In this document: one piece after another, positions 8,909 through 20,931 of the stretch
Position numbering within the stretch: the first letter of the stretch is position 1
How the letters are laid out: each line of letters opens with the position of its first letter
From: Ilyonectria destructans
Taxonomy: Eukaryota > Ascomycota > Sordariomycetes > Hypocreales > Nectriaceae
Reading direction: 5' to 3'
DNA length: 64,000 nucleotides
NCBI GenBank assembly: GCA_020740775.1
Contig: JAHEWK010000015.1
Coordinates: 1,736,001 to 1,800,000 of the forward strand
The notes under the pieces: model-generated
Told to the model about the DNA's origin: nothing
Databases searched by the model: none
The model's input: the letters and a program-made list of their open reading frames with translations, nothing else
Program-made: the position numbers and the translations under genes

Positions 8909-10354
8909 TCAATGCTGTTGCCCGCAACGCACCAGGCGCCACAGACCAACAGGCAGCGCACTGAGCACCATGGAAGCTCCAGTAAAGAAAACAATCCCCG
9001 TATATCTGCCAAGCCCGTATGTCTCGGTAGACACAGCCTGGGCCAATAGATTGCCGCTGATGGGTCCTGCAAGAACATTGCCTATTCCTTTACCAAAACA
9101 AAACAGGCTGAAAATGAATGGCGCTGTCGTGGGGTCGCTGCTCACAGCCGTAACCATTCGTGCCCACATGGCCACGTAGCCAGCGCCGAAGAAGCCATAG
9201 AGCAACACAAACATGACAAGCAGCGGCAAAGAGCGAGCGAATCCCCAGAGTGCAAGGACTGCGGCGGCTGAGATGGCTGTGGATGCCGTCGTGAGCATGT
9301 TGAGTGAGACTCTACGGTCGGAGAGAAGGCCGAATGTGAGTTGTCCCGCGACCTGGGAGACGCTCATCAACCCCAAGAGCAAGGCGCCCTCTACGCTGCT
9401 AAGGCCGAGAGATGCGGCGTATGAGGGCACGTACAACGACGGGAAAAAGTAACCCATGCCTTGCATGAGATTGGAGGCGGAGTAGACCCAGAAAAGAGGC
9501 GCCCGGACGAAGCTCCAGTCTGTACCTGGACTGCTGCTATGCGAGGCGATTGGGAGGCGTCCCTTAAGCAAAGGTATTAGGGGGCCTGTTAAAACGAACA
9601 GCCCCACGGCGGTAGCCCGCAGTGTAGTCCTGTAGCCATAGCGGTCCAGCAGGGTCTGGATGAGAAAGGGCATGGCTGCTCCAGAAACGCCCGAGGCGCT
9701 GCACAGAAGGCCGTAGGCCATTCCACGGCGGACGATCCAGTACTCGTTCACCATGTTGAGGATAGGGTAGTAGAATATCAAGAATCCCAGACCGTAGGCT
9801 ACGCCTTGAGTAAGAACAAGTGTCTCGACGCTGGAGCAGAAGGAGGCGAGGGCGATACCGAGTATGCAGATTGGCCCTGTTGATTGGTGTCAGCCTGAAT
9901 ATGTCGAAACCAAAATGTCTGTACTCACAGCCAACCCAAATCATTTTTCTCTGCAACCGCGGGAAACGGTTGATAAATGGGGTGATCAGGGGAGCTCCTA
10001 AATAAGACATGCCCGAGGCGACAGTTCCCACGACTGAAATGTAGCGGCTGCTGGCAAACTCGGGTTGTTTGGAGTAATAATTCTGAAAGACGCCAAAGGA
10101 GAGAGGAAACCCTGGATACCTAGCGTCAGAATTCTATATAAGTCGCAAGGGTAAGTCTGGTACAAACCCCATAGTAGAGCCTCAAAGACAAATGCTGCAC
10201 CCAACAGCTTCCACGCAGGCAGTCCTCGATCAGCAGGGGCAAGCTGAAATTCGGGGCCTCGAGCCTCCTCCTCTAGGGGCTCGGCAATCATCTCCCCCCC
10301 GTCATCGCCGCGCCCCAGCCTCTGGGAAGGCGTAGTCATCTCAAATGAACTCAT
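8909..10354 (-). CDS. MCT-like major facilitator transporter
   Basis: A 445-aa plasma-membrane transporter of the monocarboxylate-porter-like MFS branch. Exons on the minus strand are 10354-10168, 10111-9929 and 9876-8909. Introns of 56 bp (GTTTGT...CCAG) and 52 bp (GTGAGT...ACAG) keep the frame. A hydrophilic N-terminus of about 45 residues precedes the first membrane segment. The MCT-type stretch GFPLSFGVFQNYY comes next, then about 12 hydrophobic helices and a short C-terminus. The substrate is unknown; fungal members move small carboxylates or metabolites, or export secondary metabolites. It lies alone between the copia insertion and an AT-rich block. Confidence 0.87.
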
Positions 10355-11762
10355 AGTCGGCTTGTTGATGATGCGAAGGCTGCGTTAGGGCTATACAGGC
10401 TGCGTAATCTCTGTTCTCATCACAGAGTGGGTTTTAGATGACAAGTGAAGGCCGCAGATGGCCGATGAGCCGAGGTTCTCAAAACATAACGCTAAGAGCT
10501 GTCTGCAGGATGTCCGGCAGCCGGATGACAAAGCAAAGAGGGGTCTAATCAGCAAGAATAAAGAGGAAATGCCTTATAAAATAAGATCTAGAGGCTTAAT
10601 TAATATAACAGGACCTTGATAGTAAAATAATCTTATATTCCTCTTTAATTGAGATAGCTATAAAACATTTTATTTTTAATACATAAAGTCAAGCTCTGGA
10701 ATTCTTTTTTTAAATTGAGAAGATTACTACTTAATCTATGTTGTTATCTCTGAGATACCTTTGAGAAGAGTGAGAGACGCAGGTAACTAAATAGCTGGAG
10801 AGTAGCTGGTAGGGGCCGTGAAAGTGTAAGATTAATCTGTATTTTTTTAATCCAGGGCCTAGGCCTGCTATACATACCTTCTGTAGTGGCTCGCCGGTGC
10901 CTCGACTGTCTGGCGCTGGTAAGGCACGTAACAATATGAGTAATTACTTAGCGATTCTTTATAAATAAAGTAAATGTATAGAAAATTAAATACAATCCAT
11001 AAACCGATAGAGAGATGAAGATAGAGCTGAAGACAGGTCGATCGTTCACTTGTGCCTCTAGAAGCTTTTCAGAATCGGACAGGGCCCGTGGGATTATAAA
11101 GCAGTTGGACTTGAAGCTGGAAGAATGCACTATCGGCGTCGATATCCGGCATGGTGTAGCGGCAAAAGATACAATACACCTCCGTTCACGACTAAGAGCG
11201 TACCGGCCTGAGAAGAGAAGCTGTATACTGTCGCCGATGACCCGATATCTCTATTCACCAATTTCAACCGCGTGATAGCCGATAATCTGTGCCCTGAAAG
11301 TCGAGGTACATGCCAATCAGCTCAACAGCAGGAGAGGAAGTGGGTTATTGGTACCCCTGGGGAGACTTGCGTGTCAGTCTGCATGACTTTGATGTTGCCA
11401 CCTGTATCAGCACAGCAAAATTTCCTTTACTCGATCGGATCCGTGGATCCGCATTGATAGCGGGGTAAATGAGGGTCCTTCAGAATACGGCATGACATCA
11501 ATGTGCGCTGGTTTGGCCCCCGTCCCGCTTTGCTCCGGTACCTTAGGAAACTATTGGCTACAGGTACGAGGCGCACTGTAGACGCATTTGTAATTCAATA
11601 AGGAGGAGGGGCCGGAGCAAGGTGACGGCGACGTATAAGCTGCTGGACCCGGATAGTCAGTTCTGTTGGCCAGCACACGCAGGACACTTATTTATATCTT
11701 CAGGTGGTCTCTTCTCAGAGGGCCGGCCACACAAGACACCCACCCAATAATTTTAGAATACA
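10355..11762. other. Intergenic, AT-rich in the middle
   Basis: About 10556-11000 is TA-rich and looks RIP-decayed. The remainder has only short motif-less frames. The last 100 bp presumably hold the promoter of the epimerase gene. Confidence 0.5.
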
Positions 11763-13026
11763 ATGTCGTCTACTAAAGTTCTCCTCACGGGAGCTACCGG
11801 TTTTATGTAAGTTTGTTACAATGTCAGGCCATGTACGTCGCTTGCCAGCTTCGTTAACGTGACAAAAACCATAAAGTGGAGGGTCTGTCCTTAACCGAAT
11901 TCTCTCTTCCGACAATCCAAAAATCAAAGAGCTCTCGGTTACGGTAATAGTCCGCAAGCAAGAGCAGGTTGACCTCCTCGCCGAACATGGCATCGATGCT
12001 CGCCTGTTCAACGGCCTCGATGACGGCAAAAAGTTGAGGGAAATCGCCTCCGAGTTCGATATCGTACTTCACTGTGCCACGGGACTGCACACGTGGTCTG
12101 CGGAGGCTTTGATTCTTGGCTTGGGCGATTCGCGGCAGCGAACTGGCCGACAGACTCACTACATTCATGTGAGTCGAGACTTTGCTCTCCTTCAGAGTCT
12201 TTTCAGCAGCCCTGATTCACATCTCTCCAAACTTACAAATGCTAAACATGAGTAGACCACTGGAACCTCAAACTTGGCCTATAGCTCCCTTTCTAGCCCT
12301 GATGCTCAAATTCACAACTGGTCAGATGCCAATGACGACGTCTTCGAGGAAGAGCTTCGCCGAGACGCCCAACAGAAATACGACCAACGTGTAACCGATA
12401 TCGTCGTCGTCAACACAGCAGACAAGACCTTAGTCAAAGCCTATCTCATGATGCCACCCACCATCTATGGAAGGGGCTTGGGATTCTTCAACAAGCAGTC
12501 CATCCAACTGCCTTTTGTGATTCGGCGCGCTGTCGAGGCGGGTCATCCAGAGTACCTAGGCGACGGCTCCGGCGGTGTCGGGTACGTTCACATTGAGGAC
12601 CTAGCTCAGCTCTATGAGCTTATTCTGGCGAAGGTTCTCGAAGGCGCCGACATGCCCTTCAACAGAAAGGGCATCTATTTCAGCAACACCGGAGAATTTG
12701 TCTGGGGTGATCTGGTCAAGAGGGTTGGCGAGATTGGCGTCCAGCTGAATGCTCTCAAGTCCGCCGAACCCGTTCACATCTCGCTTGACGTGGCTGAACA
12801 GAAATGGGAGCGCTCTCGCCTGTTCCTCGAAACCAATTTTGCTGGCAAGTATGTTGAGCTTTACACCACAGTCGCCTTCAAGACAACTGGCTAATCGTCT
12901 AGATCTAAAACCACACCAAAGATTGCGTACGCCTTGGGATGGAAACCCACGCACACTGACAAGGATTGGGATGATGAAATTGTAGAAACATGGAAAGCGG
13001 TGCTAGCTCAGGATCGCATGGAATAA
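11763..13026 (+). CDS. NAD-dependent epimerase/dehydratase-like (extended SDR)
   Basis: A 350-aa cytosolic oxidoreductase-like protein. Exons are 11763-11806, 11877-12168, 12256-12848 and 12903-13026, with introns of 70, 87 and 54 bp and a CTAAT branch in the last; each junction preserves the frame. The N-terminus MSSTKVLLTGATGFIGG holds the TGxxGFIG Rossmann motif, split by intron 1. Other family-like stretches are HCATG, YIHTTGTSNLA, a conserved PPTIYGRG segment and YVHIEDLA. The strict SDR YxxxK is not obvious, which is common in this fungal NmrA/epimerase subgroup. It converges tail-to-tail with the SMP-30-like gene, only 63 bp away. Confidence 0.85.
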
Positions 13027-13089
13027 GGGCTATCGAATCTGTACTTTGATAGAGACCAAGTCAAGAAGTTACATAGCTCCTGGATACAT

Positions 13090-14055
13090 TCACTTGGAAC
13101 CGAGATTGACCGCTACAATCTTGGCGGGCTCCATAAGAGTTCCAAAGATGGGCGTAAGGGCTCCTCCCGATGTGGTGACGCAAAGAGTGTTGGAATCCCT
13201 CCGCGTCCTTCCCCATCGCACCGACGAAGATGCGGCAACGGCCAAATTACCAACAGCGCCGGCGATAGTAACGCTGTCCCCATCAGGAGAGACTTTGATG
13301 ATCTGATTCTTTTCCATGGTAGAGATGTACGCCGTCCCGTCCGAGGCTAGTGCAAAGTCGTCCAGCGGCAAACCTTGATAAAGAAACTGGACCGGGCCGG
13401 CAGCCTTGGCGCTCTTCGTTAGGGGAAGTCGGAAGAATGTCTGATTTTCAGTGCTTGTGTAATAGAGATATTTGCCCTGCACCGCAATTCCATTGGTTGT
13501 TGCAAAAACAGACCCCTGGAGCACCGCCTCCGAGGCGCCTGTAGTGACATCAACTCTGTAAATCGCAGACGCCTCGGTGTCAGCTACCAGGACTTCCTTG
13601 TCATTCCAGCGTGCGATACCGTTTAAAAACAACGAATCAGGCAGAGATGCTACGAGGCTCACAGCGGGATTGCGTCGATTCAAGTCGAGTCGGTAGAGCC
13701 CCATGGTGCCGTAATCAACAACCACCAGACCGATAGTGAAGTTGGCGGCGCCAAAGATGAAAACGTCTGGGCTCTGCTCCGCGATGCCGATCGCGCCGCC
13801 CGTGATACCAGGGACCGTGACGAGCTTGTGGCCCGTTTTGGTAAAGGGGTCAATGAGCCAAAGCTCGGGGGCGTCCATTCTAGTGGCTACGATCTGGCCA
13901 TTGGATTGGACTGCGAGGTTCTCGAACCAAGTGTTGTTGCTCTCCAGTTGAAAGATGGTCCGAGTACTAGAGGCCTTGCTTGACGCGGTTGGTGAGCCAT
14001 GAGAATGACTAGCACTGGACAGGAGGATGATTGAAACAAAGTTCAGGAAACGCAT
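13090..14055 (-). CDS. Secreted SMP-30/gluconolactonase-like beta-propeller
   Basis: A single-exon gene of 321 aa from ATG 14055. The longer in-frame extension is rejected because the ATG at 14055 begins a good signal peptide (MRFLNFVSIILLSSASHSHG). The body has repeated propeller-blade signatures such as LPDSLFLNGIARW, VLVADTEASAIYRVD, TTNGIAVQGKYLYYT and DDFALASDGTAYIST. This is the six-bladed SMP-30/lactonase/strictosidine-synthase-like fold found in fungal cluster-associated secreted proteins. Lactone hydrolysis is possible; metal ligands were not mapped. It is convergent with the epimerase gene. Confidence 0.8.
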   Translation of the reverse strand: MRFLNFVSIILLSSASHSHGSPTASSKASSTRTIFQLESNNTWFENLAVQSNGQIVATRMDAPELWLIDPFTKTGHKLVTVPGITGGAIGIAEQSPDVFIFGAANFTIGLVVVDYGTMGLYRLDLNRRNPAVSLVASLPDSLFLNGIARWNDKEVLVADTEASAIYRVDVTTGASEAVLQGSVFATTNGIAVQGKYLYYTSTENQTFFRLPLTKSAKAAGPVQFLYQGLPLDDFALASDGTAYISTMEKNQIIKVSPDGDSVTIAGAVGNLAVAASSSVRWGRTRRDSNTLCVTTSGGALTPIFGTLMEPAKIVAVNLGSK

Positions 14056-16303
14056 GATGGATATGGTGCCTCGAAGAGGATATGAATAAAGATTTGACGA
14101 GATGTCGACAGTGACAAAAACGAACTTGCGAATCTGTGTGGGATAGCCAAAGAGCTGGGTGCGTCTTACTTTGGCGGCTTGCATCTCTTTGTATACGGCG
14201 TTTGCGTCGAGATTTTTGCTATATTGTCATAACTAGTAGCTCATGATCCCATGGCGCCGAGGCAGTGTTGAGGTGACATTTTCCTCAAAGGGGAGTTCGT
14301 GTATTGGTGCGAGAAATGCGGAGTACACGGGTCAACAGTAACCCGAAGCAAGGGCTATTCTGCATGACGGCAATGTGTCATGGGCTGAGTCCGTCGTATT
14401 AAATTTCAGTGGCGCATGTGAGACCTTATTTTATACAAACATATCACCCTAGTTAGCCCTTGATCTGAGCTGGTGGGATTAAGTCGTAAGGGTCGTGAGC
14501 CTACTGGGGCTTGTGTTGGCTGCCGTTTGAGCCTTAGGAGGATCCGTGGCGTACGGCCAGCCAAGTCCACGTCACCAGCTAGATCGTTGACCTAAAGAAA
14601 ATAGCTCCCACAGTAAACTCCAGAAATTGCAGGTTTCGGCAGGGAACGGCAAGCTAAGTTGAAGTCTAACGTCGATATTAGCATTCGAACAATCGGGCCA
14701 CTATCCTGTCGGGGATTAGAGTCCCCACGGAAATACCAGGAGGCACAGACTCATGCAACTTGACGATGAGAAGACCGTTAACTATCAGTGCTCTCATCTG
14801 AGCCAGCTCATCAGGCTTAGGCATCCGCGGAGGTGCTGTGTGCCACGAGCATATCGAGTCAGGACCTATCTAGAACAGGCCAATTCGTAGGGAGCGGGCC
14901 ACAGGTTAGGTGGCCGAGCCCCCAGAGCCAGTCGGGCCGGTGGACCTCGTTATCTCATGAGACGATTTCCACCGATTTCTGGGAATGAGATTACGTGGAC
15001 AGATCTTGGCACTCCAACTAAACGCCGGGCGAGCAGGAGTCGACCTCAAGAATGCAACAGCTTGCATCCAGCGAGCACAGTACGGAGCATATCGGCTTGA
15101 ATTCGCCCCGGCGCTAATGCAAGTTGCTGACAGGTGGGGCTGTTGAAGTTAAGATTGATTGAACTAATTATGCAGGGATGTTACAAACTCGTGAGGAATC
15201 TTTAACTGCTGGTACGATAATGTAACGGGCTAGGCCTATGAGGTCCCAGCCTACACTCTCGACACACTAAAGCTTTAACCTATATCAGTTGGAAGATTAA
15301 GGAGCTCTCTCGCTAGTGCTCCTTTTCGTGTTTTTCTTCTTTTCTCTCCAGCTTTAGGATACTTATTGCAGTTACTCAGCTAGTTATTAATATACTTAGT
15401 TAGACTGTTATATTTTTCAAGCTGATTTTTAATAAGATTACTATTTAATTTAACTTATTAATTTAACTTCTCCTTAACTTACTATATAATTAAGCCTAAA
15501 AGAGTAGAAAGTCTTTATCTATACAGCAGTTAAATAGTACATCTCTAGAATAGGCTTAATAAGAAATGAAGTAGTAAAAGATTCTTAAATAGAATAAATA
15601 ACTAATTAATTAAATTTAATTAGTTTAGTTTCTACTCAGCTTAGTATATAATTATTCTTCTATATTATAGCTTGTTAAGAAGATAAGGTTATTTGTAGAT
15701 AAATTTAAATATATTAAAAGGATATTATTATTCAGTCTATATAGAGCTTACTATATGTCAAGGATAAGAGGTCAGCCTCTAGATCGTTACCAACACAATA
15801 TCTGTAGCCCGACAAGAAGTAAGGCATCCGTACGGACATGTACAGTACCCTTGTGTTTGTGCTATATGGCATCGATCCACCTCAGGGCATAGGATCAGGC
15901 TCGATACCATACTCGGTGAGGTGGAAAGCCCGATTGGCCGGCTGGACGAGCTCGGAGTTCCAGAGTTGCGGACTTGCGGAGTTGTGCATATTGAAGCGTG
16001 ATTTTCTCCACAGTCAGCCACGGACATCATCAACAAGAGTCTACAAACCTCACCGCTTCGCTTTGTAAGAAAATCAAGTTTTTATGACGTCTTATGAAAC
16101 CCTTAGAAATACTTTATTACAAATCAATTAAAGGTTATCTCTAGATGACTTAGAATAGCCGTTGATTTAAAGGGATATTGGCACCACCAAAGCACGCGGA
16201 ATTGGAAAAACAAACCACAGAAAACAACAACTCCAATCTTGTGTATCCTGGCACAGCTATTCGAATACTGTCCTCTCCTACAACAGCACATAGAAAAATC
16301 ATC
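14056..16303. other. Long intergenic stretch with RIP-like AT block
   Basis: No gene could be supported. About 15270-15770 is TA-rich, stop-dense, RIP-like sequence. An imperfect palindrome (TCGGGGA-TTAG-AGTCCCC) sits at 14709-14727 and resembles a perfect one at 23128-23144. Confidence 0.5.
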
Positions 16304-17221
16304 ATGCTTGTTCTTATTGCTGGAATCACGGGGAGCCTGGGTCAGCGCCTAGCAAGGGAGGCATTGTCACGAGGGCAGTCGGTCCGAGGTCTAGGCCGCG
16401 ACCCAAACAAGCTGCAACCTCAAACGCTCGAGAGCCTCGAATCATTTATCAAAAGCAGCTCTTACTACGACATTTCTGCCCTTGAAAAAGCGGTCGCCGG
16501 CGTTGATGCGGTTATTTGTGCGTACGCACCCCAGGCTGAGCTGGGCATGGAAGGCAACCTGTTGCTGTTGCGCGCCGCTGAGCGAGCGAACATCAAGACT
16601 TTTATTGCGCAATCCTGGAACAACGACTGGACCAGAATCAAATTCGGAGACCTCGAACCCTATGACAGCCACATCGCTTTTCACAGGCACGTGGAGATGA
16701 CGAGCAGCATCAAGCCGGTCTATTTATTCACGGGGGCGTTTGCAGATCTGCTTTATACGGCACTTGGACCTGGAGGCTTTGATACGAGCGGGCCGACACC
16801 CAAACTCCGCTACTGGGCAGATGGAAACACGAAGAAATATCCCTGGACTACTCAGGATGATGCTGCGGCGTTCACCATTGAGGTCCTGCTCAATGGAGCT
16901 GGCGTCCAGGAAGGGCGCGGGGGCTTCTTCAGCTTCTATTCCGGGCAGCATACCATCGAGGAACTCGCAACAGCCTATGAGAAGGTCAGCGGAACCAATG
17001 TTGAGGTTGTTAGAGAGGGCACCGTCGAAGATCTTGAGACTGAGCTTGCCAGACAGCGCAGCACCAAGCCTCTGTCTAAGTTTTTTGATTGGGTACCTCA
17101 CGCTTTCGCTCTGCTGTCAATTAGCGGAGTCTGGAAAGTGGAGGACCCACTCTCGCTGGATCATGTTCGGAAGCCAATTATGTTGGAGGAATACCTCAAG
17201 GAGCGTATCAACGTGGAATAG
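16304..17221 (+). CDS. NmrA-like / isoflavone-reductase-like NAD(P) protein, copy A
   Basis: Intronless, 305 aa. ATG 16304 is chosen because it starts directly before the Rossmann strand MLVLIAGITGSLG (GxxGxxG); the upstream in-frame extension has no ATG. Further landmarks are RGLGRDPNKL after beta-2 (NADP-type Arg), VICAYAP, LLLLRAAERA, QSWNNDW and MTSSIKPVYLFTG. The family covers NADP-dependent reductases and NADP-sensing regulators, so either a tailoring enzyme or a redox sensor is possible. It is a clear paralog of the gene at 51055-51975, with about half the residues shared over the first 150 by eye. Confidence 0.85.
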   Translation: MLVLIAGITGSLGQRLAREALSRGQSVRGLGRDPNKLQPQTLESLESFIKSSSYYDISALEKAVAGVDAVICAYAPQAELGMEGNLLLLRAAERANIKTFIAQSWNNDWTRIKFGDLEPYDSHIAFHRHVEMTSSIKPVYLFTGAFADLLYTALGPGGFDTSGPTPKLRYWADGNTKKYPWTTQDDAAAFTIEVLLNGAGVQEGRGGFFSFYSGQHTIEELATAYEKVSGTNVEVVREGTVEDLETELARQRSTKPLSKFFDWVPHAFALLSISGVWKVEDPLSLDHVRKPIMLEEYLKERINVE

Positions 17222-17654
17222 ATGGAAAGCCCGTAGTCTGGCTTTACGTATTTTCTTCATAGATGATCAAGGAGTCTCCTCTGAAAACCCTCCTAAGATT
17301 CTTGGGTATCAAATCTGTCTCACTTGTGTCCGGGCGTGACCAAGGATACTGGTCTGTTCTTCTGTGAGGCAATATTTGAAATGAAGGGTAGTCAGATGCC
17401 CGACTCTATTCTTCCTGAGCATAGCTTTCCAAAGTGCAAACCGTCTAATAACGTTGCTCCAGCTGCTGACTCACGAGCGGCCACAACCGATGAGGAACAC
17501 GCCAAAGCTTATCTGCGCCTCCTGTGACGGAATTGTAACGTAAACGGCATCGCTCCACACACATGTGGGGGCGACTTCCTTGAGAGCAGAGCACCAAACA
17601 GGTGACTTGTGTCCCAAGGTGTTAGTGGTCCCAGACGCGGTCTAGGGTTCCTGC
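17222..17654. other. Intergenic, no gene seen
   Basis: Short frames only, with no recognisable motif before the chimeric relic that follows. Confidence 0.45.
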
Positions 17655-17959
17655 TATGGCAAAGGTTCCTAGGCTCGGAACATCCGGATATGCTCACGTG
17701 CGTGAATAATCTTGGGTCGGCGCTGTTTGCGGCCAAGTACGAAGAGGTGGAGGGCAAGATCGAGGTTCCAGCGCTGTTCATCGAGTCGAGCGGCGACGCG
17801 GAGCTACTGCCGTCCATAGCGGCGGAGGTGGAGACCTATGTCACGGACTTGTCGAAGGAGGAGGTCAAGTCGTCACACTGGGCGTTGACGTAGGCTGGGC
17901 CGGAGGTGAATGGGATAATTGGCAGGTGGCTGAATTGGGAGAAGAAGCGTGCGACGTAG
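17655..17959 (+). pseudogene. Chimeric relic: TPR fragment joined to epoxide-hydrolase C-terminus
   Basis: One frame reads first as a kinesin-light-chain-type TPR fragment (GSEHPDMLTCVNNLGSALFA, about 17670-17755). It then runs straight into the C-terminal end of an epoxide-hydrolase-like alpha/beta hydrolase (KIEVPALFIESSGDAELLP then SSHWALT, with the catalytic His). At 17891-17893 an in-frame TAG interrupts the family motif; the frame then continues as AGPEVNGIIGRWLNWEKK to a second stop at 17957-17959. A C-to-T change at a CAG would explain the TAG and fits RIP. Both parts are too short to be functional domains, so this is debris from recombination. Confidence 0.7.
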
Positions 17960-18243
17960 AACTCGTTATTGGTCAGTCGTCGTAGTAGTAGTAGTAAGCT
18001 CCACAGGTCTCTGTTTAAGTATAGAGTAGCTTGGGGGGGCTGTCAGCAAGTTGCATTAGCGTGCGGAGAGAGATCTGCGTGATTTGGGTTGTATTCCAGC
18101 TACACATGCAGACTTGCGTGGATGACGACACGCCATGTTGGAGGAGGAAATATGGTAATGGTCTCTAAAGATAAAAAGCCAAGACATTCGCTCTGGAACA
18201 CTGGCTCATCTAATTACTTATCGCCCACCGAGCCAGCATCATC

Positions 18244-19507
18244 ATGTCATTGTTTCAACCCTCACCCAAGCCAAGTTCTCTAATGGGCTACCACCGTGTG
18301 CTCTCCCCCAACGCCGCAGTCAAGGTCTCCCCCATATGCCTTGGAGGCATCAGCATCGGCAACTCATGGAGCGAATATACCGGCAAAAACGAAGACCCAT
18401 TTGGGTTGTTGGACGCATTCTTCGCCATTGGAGGCAACTTCATCGACACGGCAAGCGTCTACAATTCCGGGGACTCCGAAAAACTGATTGGTCAATGGAT
18501 GGACGAGCGTGGTGTCCGGGATCAAATGGTTATTGCTACCAAGTACTCCGCTCACTATCGCGCTCACAACAGGGAGAATGAGCCTTTGCAGAGCAACTTT
18601 GTTGGAAACTCTGTGAAGAGCATGCACATATCTGTGCGGCATAGCTTGAAAAACCTAAGGACCGACTACATCGATATTCTGTACGTGCACTGGTGGGATT
18701 TCACGACCTCGGTCGAAGAGCTCATGAGGGGGTTGCATGCGCACGTCATGGCCAAGGAGGTGCTTTACTTGGGTATTTCGGATACACCGGCCTGGATTGT
18801 CGTCAAGGCGAACGCCTGTAAGTTTTGATCATCGTGGAGTTCCAACCAGGTCCTGACACTGTGAGCAGATGCTCGACACCATGGCCTAACCCCGTTCTCG
18901 GTCTACGAAGGCAAGTGGAACGCTTCATTTCGTGACATGGAAGGAGAGATCATCCCAATGTGCGAGGACCAAGGCATGGCCATAGTTCCTTTCGCTGCAT
19001 TGGGAACCGGCCAGTTATTGTCCGCCAAACAAAGACATGAACGGGAAAGTAATCCAGACGCTGCTCAAGTTTCGCCGAGTGAGAAAGCTCTTGCCGTCTC
19101 CAAAACACTGGAGAAGATAGCAAATGAAAAGGGGACATCATTTCAGGCTATAGTAAGTGGCGACTCTTCGTGCTTGAAACCTGTATTGACATCATCAGGC
19201 CCTCGCATATCTACTCCATCAATCAACCTATGTCTTCCCCATTGTGGGGGTCAACACTGTGGCTCACATAAACGCCATGCCTGATGCTCTGCGAGTAAAG
19301 CTATCTAAGGAAGACATTGATGATATTCACGAAGCATCGCCATATGACCCAGGGTTTCCGACTAACTTTTGCTACGCGACGGAGAAGCCGAACAAATATG
19401 ATCTTTCTCTGACGGCAACGGATCATCAACATCTTAAAATGGCGGCCTGGATCGATGCTCCGCCGAAGCCTTTGGCGAGTACTTCGAGTTTATTAGAGTT
19501 GAATTGA
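18244..19507 (+). CDS. Aldo-keto reductase, aryl-alcohol dehydrogenase type (AKR9)
   Basis: A 388-aa NADPH-dependent reductase. Exons are 18244-18817, 18869-19152 and 19199-19507 (introns of 51 and 46 bp; GTAAGT donors), all in frame. The catalytic tetrad is visible: Asp near 68 and Tyr near 73 (NFIDTASVY), Lys near 100 (VIATKYS) and His near 149 (LYVHWWD). Nearest relatives by motif are fungal AAD enzymes and norsolorinic-acid-reductase-like proteins, which reduce aromatic aldehydes or ketones. It acts in the cytosol. The neighbours (FMO, NmrA) suit a tailoring or detoxification role, but the substrate is unknown. Confidence 0.9.
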
Positions 19508-20931
19508 ACTAACCATGAATAGCCTTATCAACCAAGGATGGGTTGAAGCCTGGATTACAATAGGGCCAGCTATGATGCTGGCTTGACATTTAGCGAAGGA
19601 GCCAACAGCAGAAGCTTGATAGTATTTTTAATTTACCTTCATTGAGAGTATCCTATCTGGAATTCTAGTTGCTTTATAGCCAGCTAATGTGTCAGGGTAG
19701 GTATAGATAATAGAACTTCAGTAATATTTCATCTTAGTGGTTTCTCCTCAGAGTGCCCGCCACAGCAGCAAAGAATACAAGAACCTACACAGTAAAGGCA
19801 TTTCCAAAAGAACCAGGGGCATCTTCATCTTTTGCTTATATCTAGATTACTCTAGAGCTAGGCTATCTTAAGACCCTAATGTAGAACTGCAAAAATAGGA
19901 CAATTTCTCTAGCAGAAAGGGTATTCTTAAATAGCTTGTGCGGCTCTGGCTATACAGTATGGATCATACAGCTTATATATGATGTGGTGTTGGTCAACTT
20001 GCAGCCAAAGAATTGATGACTATAAGAACCTAAGGGAACCCTATTAATGGCTTTAGTTAGCAAATAGAAGTTGGCTTGGTTTAGGCTTTTACCGACCAGT
20101 CGCCTCCAACTGCGGCTGCAAAGCTGCTAGGATTTGCATAGAGGGATATTGCGGAAGAGGTTTAAAACAGGCAAAAGACTGTAATTAAGTTCACAATCAA
20201 TAGACTAAGTCCCTCATCACACTCATGCAAGCATGTAATACATAATTTGAAACAGTAGCCAGAATAACAATTTTAATAATATTTAACTATTTATAAATTC
20301 TTAATTTTTAAATTTGTTATTATTACTATCTTTAGATTTCTCTTCTTTCCATAATTATTAACTTGAAATATAGATACTTACTATACTATCTTAAAAATAA
20401 TATCCCGCTCTATTTCACCTAGTATCTCTCAGGCTCTTATTATATAGAGGTCTCAAGCTAATACCAACTTTAGGATCTTTATCTACAGCACTTCTAGTAC
20501 ATCACACTCTTAAGTGAAGTCTGCTTCCGCACTGGAGGTTGCCTAGCCTTGCATGCTAGTTTGTGCTGAGGACGGAGGTTCTGTAGGGATTTAATCATCA
20601 AGATCGACAAGCCTCAGTAGTGCTCGATGTGGCGGTCGGTCTCAAGATTCGAAAGGAACTAATGTCGATAAGTACAGTAGTCTGGCCAAGGTTGGCCCAA
20701 CGGGGCTAGAAGCGGAGTCGGCCGAAATAACCTCCGTCTCCGTCGGTATAGTCCCCCGCGATCTTCCCACACTTCCCCGGAATCCGCGGCAGATGTGAAT
20801 GATGCATGTGATAAATCTAATAACCTGAGGATTCTATAAGATGGCTGGCACTCGACCTCTGCAGGTACGAACAACTGGTGTGTTGGTCTTGTTACTATCA
20901 TTCGTCTATTTTAAAATTATCACTCTTCATC
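19508..20931. other. Intergenic, AT-rich RIP-like
   Basis: No gene. TA content is high, especially at 20200-20480. The sequence looks like a decayed repeat. Confidence 0.5.

Noticed and set aside
11015..11275. 86-codon frame in the gap before the epimerase
   Set aside because: No family resemblance, and AT-rich decayed sequence lies directly upstream; probably chance or an unrecognisable relic.
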